Assembly (NCBI RefSeq): GCF_024804185.1
Contig: NZ_CP101657.1
Location: 682,001 to 746,000, forward strand
Length of the DNA: 64,000 nt
Source: Wolbachia endosymbiont of Aedes albopictus
GTDB lineage: Bacteria > Pseudomonadota > Alphaproteobacteria > Rickettsiales > Anaplasmataceae
Direction: 5' to 3'
The position numbers and the translations under genes are program-made. This document shows, one piece after another, positions 57,495 to 64,000 of the stretch (the first letter of the stretch is position 1; every line of letters begins with the position of its first letter). The notes below the pieces were generated by a model. That model did no database searches. It had not been told where the DNA came from and was given only the letters and a program-made list of their open reading frames with translations.

Positions 57495-58289
57495 ATGCAT
57501 AAATACAAAAATATAGGCTATGTTGCTTCTCAATCACCAAAATCGCAGGGAGTATCTAAACTATTAAAGAAACTTAATTTTATCAATATAACAGAAGAAA
57601 ATAAGTCCGAAATTGATCTACTGATAGTTGTTGGCGGTGATGGCTTTATGCTGCGTACCTTGCATAATTACGTCATAGAAAATAAAAACATGCATGTGTA
57701 TGGGGTAAATACCGGCAATGTTGGGTTTTTGATGAATAAATGCTTTAGCCGCAGTGAAGATTTAATTGATCATATAGAACATGCAACTTCAACTCAGTTA
57801 ACTTTGCTAAAAATGGAAGCAACAGACACAAGTGGCAAGAGGTATCACTACATAGCGGTAAACGAGGTATATGTTTTTAGAAAAGCAAACCAAATAGTAG
57901 AAATGAATATCACTATTAATGATAAGCTAAAAGTAGAAAAATTTAGAGGGGACGGAGTAATATTATCTACTCCCACAGGTAGCACTGCATATAACTTCTC
58001 TGCCGGTGGCCCAATCTTGCCGCTAAATTCAAATTTACTTGCATTAACCTCTATCAATAGCTATTACCCAAGGCATTGGAATGGAGCGTTAATATCAAAC
58101 GATACAATCGTACAAATTGACATTAACGACACAAAAAACCTTCCAGCACTTGTAGTATCAGATTACAAAGAATTTCATGATATATCACAGATAAAAATAC
58201 AAAAAGACCATGAGAACACAATCACTTTGCTTTTTGACAAAGATTACCCTCTGAATGAAAGAATCTTTGATAGACAATTTCTATACTAA
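57495..58289 (+). CDS. nadK: NAD kinase
   Basis: A 264-aa protein with the GGDGFMLRTL motif (kinase GGDG), NTGNVGFLMN, and the second domain KVEKFRGDGVILSTPTGSTAYNFSAGGPI. It makes NADP from NAD. It follows rpmE by 38 bp and probably shares its promoter. The ferredoxin-NADP reductase at 61191 uses its product. Confidence 0.95.
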   Translation: MHKYKNIGYVASQSPKSQGVSKLLKKLNFINITEENKSEIDLLIVVGGDGFMLRTLHNYVIENKNMHVYGVNTGNVGFLMNKCFSRSEDLIDHIEHATSTQLTLLKMEATDTSGKRYHYIAVNEVYVFRKANQIVEMNITINDKLKVEKFRGDGVILSTPTGSTAYNFSAGGPILPLNSNLLALTSINSYYPRHWNGALISNDTIVQIDINDTKNLPALVVSDYKEFHDISQIKIQKDHENTITLLFDKDYPLNERIFDRQFLY

Positions 58290-58373
58290 TAATTATCCGT
58301 AAATTGGTATTTACTATATCTTAATAACTATAGTGTAATCAATGCAGCATTAATAATTAATTTTGGAGTAAAT

Positions 58374-60248
58374 ATGGGACCAGTAACGAATCTACCATCG
58401 TCTGAAGAGAATGCACTATTAATATTTGACTTTGATCAAACAATTACAAATCATTCTATGTGCAATTTCTTTACATCCACGGGGTATGATGATTATGATT
58501 CTGGCAAAGAAAAAGCAGTAATTAAAGAAGAAATAGAAGAATTTTTACAAAAGGGAGGCTCAGGAATCAAAAATAAAGAAAAGCTAAGGTCTGTATTAGG
58601 TTCTGCACTTTCAAGCGGAGTAGAAGTTGCTATTGTATCGTCTGCAAAATACATAAAAGCAGTAGAGTATGTAGTGAAAAATCATTTAGGTTTAACAGAA
58701 GAGCAGGCGCAAGGTATTAAAGTAGTTGGAGGAACGACTAAGCGTCAAGATCCACTAAATTCAGCAGAAGTAGTTAAAAGAATGAATGAGCCTCAAGATC
58801 CACAAATTGGAAAACATCTATGTGTTTTATCTCTTTTAAAAGCATATAAGAAAGACAAAGGTATGTTACCGCAAAAAGTCATGTTAGTTGATGGTAATCA
58901 GCGGGGCATTAATCCTGCTGATGACTTTTATAAAAGCATCAAGGAAGGATTATTAGAAAAAGATATGAAGGGTCTCTTAGAAAATATAGATCAAGAAATA
59001 GCGGAAGTTGATGTCAGGGAAGAGGAAACAAACAATATTGCATTTAAAGGGGTTAATGTATCTAGTGAGCCAACAATAGGAACAGACGGAGCAGGGGATG
59101 ATGGTTATTTAGACAAAGTAGAAAAATGGATTAAAGAGCCTATACAGAATCTTGAGAATCCAGTTGATGATGGTCCGGAGAATCATAGTAAAAAAACTTC
59201 GAAAGAGAGTTCAGATAGTAGAATAGGTGGTCAAAACTCAGAAGAGAAAGATCCTTCTAAAAAAGTAGGTCTATCCGGCAGTACACCTTTAACTCCTCCA
59301 CCATCGTATAAAAGCGAAGATGGCTCTGAAAAGTCTTTGAGTGAATTTGATACAAATAGCAATGCAACTTTAGAGAGTAAGAAAGCAAACAGATCCTGGC
59401 CAAGAGCAAAATATGCCTTGCAGCAGAAGGGCTTTATAATTTCTGGTGTAATTGCTGTTATGCTCAGCATACCTGCAATTTTGGTGAATTTGCAAGATAA
59501 AGCAACACTTGCCGAATTGGTTAAAATTAATCCAAACTATATTACTATACCAGCAATTGCGCTCGTTTCATTGCTTGCAATTAGCACAATATTTTTTTCA
59601 ATAAAGCAATTTAGAAATACCAGAGAATATCAAACCCAAGGGAAAGATGCGGATGAAATTTTAGCTAAGGTGTTAGAACACCAGCCAAAGGACAAAGTGA
59701 TGAAATCTGTAAGGCTAGAATATAGCAATGGCACTCATTCAAATTTTGTACTTAATGCTTGGGAATCTAAGAATGACTTCATCAACATTGACGAAAAAGT
59801 AGTTAGCAGAACTAACAAAATAGAATCAGTAATCGACGACAGACCACTATTTACTGCATTATTAGCCAGTGTAATTGCTGCAAATGTAGCACTTCCTTTA
59901 GGGCTACTTGCAACAAATGGTGTTAATGGTGTACAAAAATTTTACCAGAACCCTTTGACTAATGACATAGGCCTATCATTACTTATAGGCTCGGGTGTAC
60001 TTGCATTATTAATTTTGTGTCTTGGTGTACATTACTATAGAAAAACAAATTGTACTAATCTTATATACTCTCGGGAAAAGATTGGCGCTGAAGGTGTTAA
60101 TGAGGAATTCACTCAGGAAATAAAACAAGAGAGGACAAATGTTCTTGGGGAAAATCACAGTAAGGACGCAAAACGTTGCAGTTTAACGCTTGAGCAAGTT
60201 GTGATTCAATCTCATAATTGTAAGGATGCTGTTTATAGTGTCGGTTAA
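58374..60248 (+). CDS. HAD-like domain fused to a four-helix membrane domain
   Basis: A 624-aa protein. Residues ~10-190 look like a HAD-superfamily phosphatase: DFDQT (D19, D21), a Ser motif (VEVAIVSSAKYI, S89/S90), K147 and a DGNQ/PADD end motif (~173-184). Residues ~210-350 are acidic and disordered with PPPSYK (a WW-domain-like PPxY-type motif, here PPPSY). Membrane pairs follow at ~355-410 and ~495-560, then a polar tail. There is no Sec signal. I do not recognise the fusion; a phosphatase anchored in a membrane is plausible and it may be a host-directed effector. It follows nadK by 84 bp. Confidence 0.7.
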   Translation: MGPVTNLPSSEENALLIFDFDQTITNHSMCNFFTSTGYDDYDSGKEKAVIKEEIEEFLQKGGSGIKNKEKLRSVLGSALSSGVEVAIVSSAKYIKAVEYVVKNHLGLTEEQAQGIKVVGGTTKRQDPLNSAEVVKRMNEPQDPQIGKHLCVLSLLKAYKKDKGMLPQKVMLVDGNQRGINPADDFYKSIKEGLLEKDMKGLLENIDQEIAEVDVREEETNNIAFKGVNVSSEPTIGTDGAGDDGYLDKVEKWIKEPIQNLENPVDDGPENHSKKTSKESSDSRIGGQNSEEKDPSKKVGLSGSTPLTPPPSYKSEDGSEKSLSEFDTNSNATLESKKANRSWPRAKYALQQKGFIISGVIAVMLSIPAILVNLQDKATLAELVKINPNYITIPAIALVSLLAISTIFFSIKQFRNTREYQTQGKDADEILAKVLEHQPKDKVMKSVRLEYSNGTHSNFVLNAWESKNDFINIDEKVVSRTNKIESVIDDRPLFTALLASVIAANVALPLGLLATNGVNGVQKFYQNPLTNDIGLSLLIGSGVLALLILCLGVHYYRKTNCTNLIYSREKIGAEGVNEEFTQEIKQERTNVLGENHSKDAKRCSLTLEQVVIQSHNCKDAVYSVG

Positions 60249-60290
60249 TAAAATGCACAACGTAAAACACAATGCCTTATGCTCTTTCTT

Positions 60291-60890
60291 CGTCATCCCA
60301 GCGCGTGACACTTTATAATGGTGTCATGAAAGTAGCTGACACTTGGGGTCTATGTTTTTTCTGGTCGCACGCAGTCATCTGCCGCGAACCGTCATACCGC
60401 GATTCATTCGCGGTATCTCCCAGCATAGATCCCGCTAACACATAGCGGGATAACGAATTGCTTAACCGTCATTCCGCTGCGAACCGTCATACCGCCGCAG
60501 ACCGTCATACCGCGATTCATTCACGGTATCTCTTAGCCGCTAACACGCAGCAGAACGTCATACCGCGATTCATTCGCGGTATCTCATCCGCTAACACGCA
60601 GCGGGATGACAGCAATCCTACGTCATACCGCCGCGGTATCTCTTAGCCGCTAACACGTAGCGGGATGACGAATTGCTTAACCGTCATTCCACCGCGAACC
60701 GTCATTCCGCCGCAGACCGTCATACTGCGATTCATTCGCGGTATCTCCCAGCATAGATCCCGCTAACACATAGCGGGATAACGAATTGCTTAACCGTCAT
60801 TCCGCCGCGAACCGTCATACCGCCGCAGACCGTCATACCGCCGCGGTATCTCTTAGCCGCTAACAAGTAGCGGGATGACGGTTGTCGTTT
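60291..60890. repeat. R1 and R2 palindromic repeat array
   Basis: R1-like units at about 60291-60350, then seven or more R2 units to 60890 (CCGCTAACACGTAGCGGGATGACG, CGTCATACCGCGATTCATTC). The array leads directly into the ~320-bp element, as at 7976-8340. Confidence 0.85.
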
Positions 60891-61205
60891 AGCTATAAAT
60901 GTTTAAGAAATTTACCAAACGAAAAAAAAGGCAAAAGAAACCCCGTGGTGCGAGTTTTGACTCTATATTACTGTAAGTGGCGCTGTAATAATGTGCTAAC
61001 GCTTAAAATAAGCGCGATTTGGCTGAATGTAGAAAAAATAAAAAAGACATGCAGCCGCTATAATTTTATGTAATCCGCCAATAAATACCCTGAGTTTTTT
61101 ACTGAATTTTGTCATTGAGCCTGCAGGTCAAAAACAAGTTTTGAGTCATAAATACCATTATTATCATAATAAGGGGGCTGGCGGAGTTTGTCAAGTAAGT
61201 TTTTC
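60891..61205. repeat. ~320-bp dispersed element, copy C
   Basis: Near-identical to copy A (same orientation), including AGAAATTTACCAAACG and TTGTCAAGTAAG at the right. Its right edge forms the 3' end of the reductase gene. The 3' hairpin (CCATTATT...AATAAGG) has a mismatch not seen in copy A. Confidence 0.82.
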
Positions 61206-62207
61206 TTTCCCATGAATTCCCTTTGAAGTCGAGTATTGAAAATTGACTGGAGAGTTGTGGATTACTTTGTATATGTCATAACAAGCCATGGCACTCTCGG
61301 CAAAACCACTTAATATTAACTTTAGTTTGCCTGAATAAGTAGCTATATCTCCGATTGCATATATTCTATCTCTACTGGTTCTAAGTGTAGCTGGGTCGAC
61401 AGTTATGCGGCCATGTTCTAACTCTATACCCCAACTGTTTATTGGCCCAAGATTCATTGACAATCCAAAAAATGGCAGCAAAAAATCAGCGGATATTTCT
61501 TTTTCTTCCTTAGAGGCAATGTTTTTTACTATCACTGCGCTCAATTGCCCATTACCTCCTGCTAGTTCGTGTAATTGATATGGCACTACCAGTTCTATCT
61601 TTCCATTATTTTCAAGTGATTCTAATTTATTTCTAGTTTCAGGAGTGCAGCGAAATTCCTTTCTTCTATGTATCACATAAATTTTCTTTGCAACTTTAGA
61701 AAGTTCTACAGTCCAATCAGCTGCAGAATCACCTCCCCCTGCAATGACTATAGTTTTGTCCTGAAAATCAGAAATTTTATTTACACTGTAAAATACAGAT
61801 TTATTTTCGTATTCTAATATACCACTTAAGGGTGGACGGTTAGGTTCAAACATTCCGTTACCTGCAGCAACAATAACAGCCTTACATTTTACCTCTGTAC
61901 CTGTGTTAGTTATGATAGTAAAGCTTTGATCACAGTTATTCGAAATCTTTTCCACTTTTTGACTTAAATGGTAAACAGGCTCAAATGGTGAAGCTTGCTC
62001 CATTAATTGCTCAATTAATTTTTGGGCAGTAATTACAGGATAACCAGGTATATCATATATTGGCTTTTCTGGGTAAAGAGCTGTGCATTGTCCTCCTGCT
62101 TGATCCAAAACATCTATTATATGACATCTCATATCAAGCATTCCCGCTTGAAAAGCAGTGAATATTCCAATAGGCCCTGCACCTATTATTACTATATCGG
62201 TTTTCAT
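61191..62207 (-). CDS. Ferredoxin--NADP reductase (thioredoxin-reductase-like, type 2)
   Basis: A 338-aa FAD/NAD(P) protein. FAD motif IIGAGPIGIFTAFQAGM, GGQCTALYPEKPIYDIPGYP, NADP motif VIAGGGDSAADWTVEL, and the C-terminal IYAIGDIATYSGKLKLILSGFAE. It lacks the CxxC pair of true thioredoxin reductases, so FNR2 is the better fit; electrons pass between NADPH and ferredoxin for Fe-S work. Its last codons (E K L T stop) lie in the end of the ~320-bp element, so the insertion has replaced or trimmed the C-terminus. Confidence 0.93.
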   Translation of the reverse strand: MKTDIVIIGAGPIGIFTAFQAGMLDMRCHIIDVLDQAGGQCTALYPEKPIYDIPGYPVITAQKLIEQLMEQASPFEPVYHLSQKVEKISNNCDQSFTIITNTGTEVKCKAVIVAAGNGMFEPNRPPLSGILEYENKSVFYSVNKISDFQDKTIVIAGGGDSAADWTVELSKVAKKIYVIHRRKEFRCTPETRNKLESLENNGKIELVVPYQLHELAGGNGQLSAVIVKNIASKEEKEISADFLLPFFGLSMNLGPINSWGIELEHGRITVDPATLRTSRDRIYAIGDIATYSGKLKLILSGFAESAMACYDIYKVIHNSPVNFQYSTSKGIHGKEKLT

Positions 62208-62367
62208 ATTCAGATGGTAATCTATTTATAGATATTAGCTTTCTTCGCTAATAAGGTCAATTTACAAAGGGATGTATTTTTAAAAGATGTGGCTAGATTA
62301 GATAAGATTTCCAGCATTATGAACCACATAAAGCTCTAAAAATCAGCTAACATAACGGGATGCTGTG

Positions 62368-62455
62368 CGGACGGAATGGGATTCGAACCCATGGTACGCT
62401 CATCACGTACGTCAGTTTTCAAGACTGGTGCCTTAAACCGCTCGGCCATCCGTCC
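62368..62455 (-). tRNA. tRNA-Ser (TGA)
   Basis: 88 nt with a long variable arm (ACGTACGTGATGAGCGTAC region), anticodon TGA in CTTGAAA, acceptor GGACGGA paired with TCCGTCC. No CCA is encoded. Confidence 0.95.
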
Positions 62456-62502
62456 ATTTCTTTTCTATCACAACATTTTATTTTAAGCAATCTATAAAAG
62501 CT

Positions 62503-63831
62503 TTACTTGCCCACGCAAAAGTTGCTAAACACACTACTCAATATTTCCTCAACATTAATAATTCCAATCACCGCACCAAGTTCAAATGCAGCAAGCCTCA
62601 AATCTTCAGATATCAACTCAATTGGATTATCGATATTAAAACGTTGTAAATGTTCCAGTGCTTTCTGCATGTGACTCCTATGTCTTTGCCGAGTAATCAC
62701 AGGAGTGTCTCTATCGCGCCCAAATTTTTCCTCTGCCTTCCTTTTTATGAGAGAGATCAACTTGTTTGTACCTATTCCCTTTAAAATAGAAATAGGTAGA
62801 AAATCTACACCGCCAATCAGTATACTTCTGTCATTAATTGCATCGTCAGCTTTGCTCAATACATAAATAGTATCGCTATTTACAACGTTGCAATTGATAT
62901 TATAACGTTGTTCAAAAAGAAATAGTTCTATTCTTAAATCAGCTTCAAAAGACCTCTTTTTTGCTCGACTTATGCCTTCTGATTCTATCGGGTCTGAACT
63001 CTCACGAATTCCAGCAGTATCAGAGAGAATGATTGGGTATCCGCCAATGTCAATATGAGCTTCAAGCACGTCTCTTGTTGTGCCTGCATATTCAGAAACA
63101 ATAGCAATATCACGCTTGGCTAAGAAATTAAACAGAGTTGATTTACCGACATTTGGTTCACCAGTTATTACAATATGTAAACCCTCACGCAACCTTTCGC
63201 CCCGTCTATTATCATTTAAATGCTCTTGTATCAACTGTATGAGAGATTGCACTTCATTATTAATTTTTTCCAATTCACTTTTTTCTGCCCAAATGTCCTC
63301 TGGAAAGTCTATATATGCTTCGATTTTGGATTGTATCGTTATTAATCTTTGCCTCCAATTGCTGTATAGTCTCTCCAATTCTCCAGATATCTGCTTAATC
63401 GCTTGTTTAGCTTGCATTTTCGTCTCAGCATCAATTAGATCTGCGATCCCTTCTATTTGCGTTAAGTCAAATTTACCATTTAGAAAAGCCCTAAGTGAGA
63501 ATTCTCCAGGCCTGGCCATAACAAAAATTTTTGATAATTCCTCCAAGATGATTTTTATGACTGCCTTGCTTCCATGCACTTGTAACTCTATAACGTCCTC
63601 GCCAGTGAAACTGTTTGGAGCAGGGAAATAGATGATTATTCCATTATCTATCAATTGACTGGAATCATCATATAGATCAACTAAAGTAGCAAATCTTGGT
63701 TTAATTTCTTTCTTAATATGAAAATGATTTAAAGCTTTAAGCGCGTAGTTGCCTGAAATTCTGATGACTGCAACTCCTGACTTGCCCAATACGGTCGATA
63801 AAGCGAAAATAGTTTCATTTGTGTTTGTCAT
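62503..63831 (-). CDS. mnmE: tRNA-modifying GTPase MnmE (TrmE)
   Basis: A 442-aa protein: N-terminal folate-binding domain ([18 protein letters not shown]), helical domain, and G domain with GEPNVGKST (G1) and DTAGIRES (G3); it ends in FCVGK, the C-x-G-K C-terminal motif with the catalytic Cys. With MnmG it makes cmnm5U at tRNA wobble positions. tRNA-Ser is 48 bp downstream. The start ATG at 63831 is the usual one; 169 bp upstream to the window edge shows no gene. Confidence 0.96.
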   Translation of the reverse strand: MTNTNETIFALSTVLGKSGVAVIRISGNYALKALNHFHIKKEIKPRFATLVDLYDDSSQLIDNGIIIYFPAPNSFTGEDVIELQVHGSKAVIKIILEELSKIFVMARPGEFSLRAFLNGKFDLTQIEGIADLIDAETKMQAKQAIKQISGELERLYSNWRQRLITIQSKIEAYIDFPEDIWAEKSELEKINNEVQSLIQLIQEHLNDNRRGERLREGLHIVITGEPNVGKSTLFNFLAKRDIAIVSEYAGTTRDVLEAHIDIGGYPIILSDTAGIRESSDPIESEGISRAKKRSFEADLRIELFLFEQRYNINCNVVNSDTIYVLSKADDAINDRSILIGGVDFLPISILKGIGTNKLISLIKRKAEEKFGRDRDTPVITRQRHRSHMQKALEHLQRFNIDNPIELISEDLRLAAFELGAVIGIINVEEILSSVFSNFCVGK

Positions 63832-64000
63832 TATTTATATAAACTACTTAGCAATATTACACTTAAGAAACCAAAATACCTAATTTGAAAATATTCGAAA
63901 TTTTTATCTATCTTGCTAGTTTATATTAATGCAGTACTATCATACTAGTGAATGTATTATATAGAAAAGCTGTAAAAGTCACTCAGGTGAAAATATTTAT

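Noticed and set aside
60882-61073. 63-aa frame at the start of element copy C
   Set aside because: Begins in the R2 joint and is not kept in copies A and B.
63080-63631. Plus-strand 183-aa frame opposite mnmE
   Set aside because: Antisense to a fully conserved GTPase gene, with no ribosome site or family match.

Overview
This window is from a Wolbachia chromosome (Rickettsiales, Anaplasmataceae). Support for this: AT-rich DNA; a complete 16S rRNA gene standing alone with no 23S or 5S partner; an isolated F1-gamma gene; a minimal set of housekeeping genes in short, scattered operons; dense families of small palindromic repeats; decayed IS110 and IS5 transposases; and several large proteins that match no general bacterial family and look lineage-specific. 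I cannot assign a supergroup or strain from the sequence alone.

Layout. 1-2761: a minus-strand operon whose first two genes resemble inner-membrane assembly proteins of type IV pili or type II secretion (PilM/PilN- and PilO-like). Both are broken by single-base losses in A-tracts. 2985-4730: a type I secretion ABC transporter. 5001-7000: tsaD between two short GIY-YIG nuclease genes, each bounded exactly by inverted copies of a palindromic repeat (called R1 here). 7156-9254: a HExxH zinc-protease-like protein, a repeat cluster and a TPR-like membrane protein. 9475-19369: 16S rRNA, sdhCD, lineage-specific proteins, a manC gene broken by UGA, a proline/lysine-rich effector-like protein inserted between two copies of the manC 3' end, lolC/E, and a mitofilin-like plus HemY-like pair. 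19579-30090: atpG, pmbA, a cold-shock protein, a DEAD helicase, clpA, aldolase, tRNA-Cys, an IS110 remnant between long inverted repeats, and radA. 30091-31464: a second insertion block, between radA and a decayed copy of its 3' end. 31452-38685: ftsY, iscU-iscA-hscB-hscA, lepB, pgk and an EndoU-like secreted RNase. 38737-43798: rluD, a large membrane/coiled-coil protein, a broken comEC carrying an in-frame R1 repeat, and initiator tRNA. 44474-53238: purH, fmt, rplT/rpmI, a PAS-like protein, alaS, a repeat array and gatA. 53325-64000: IS5 remnant, tRNA-Asn, gpmI, an M14-like zinc hydrolase, fabD, rpmE, nadK, a HAD-membrane fusion, another repeat array, a ferredoxin-NADP reductase, tRNA-Ser and mnmE.

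The core genes cover translation and tRNA modification (alaS, fmt, gatA, tsaD, mnmE, rplT, rpmI, rpmE, rluD), Fe-S assembly, lower glycolysis/gluconeogenesis (pgk, gpmI, aldolase), respiration and ATP synthesis (sdhCD, atpG), purine and lipid synthesis (purH, fabD) and envelope/secretion (lepB, ftsY, lolC/E, ABC transporter). The accessory layer has candidate host-interaction proteins and several repeat families that shape gene ends: they supply stop codons to a nuclease gene, alaS and the reductase, add a peptide to ComEC, and bracket the nuclease genes.

The most novel-looking signals are: (1) GIY-YIG nuclease genes framed by inverted palindromes that also occur alone many times, resembling a nuclease-driven repeat family; (2) two blocks of 1.3-1.4 kb inserted at gene 3' ends with duplication of the end; (3) an operon in which adding one A at each of three A-tracts restores two full-length genes; and (4) a ~320-bp element present three times.
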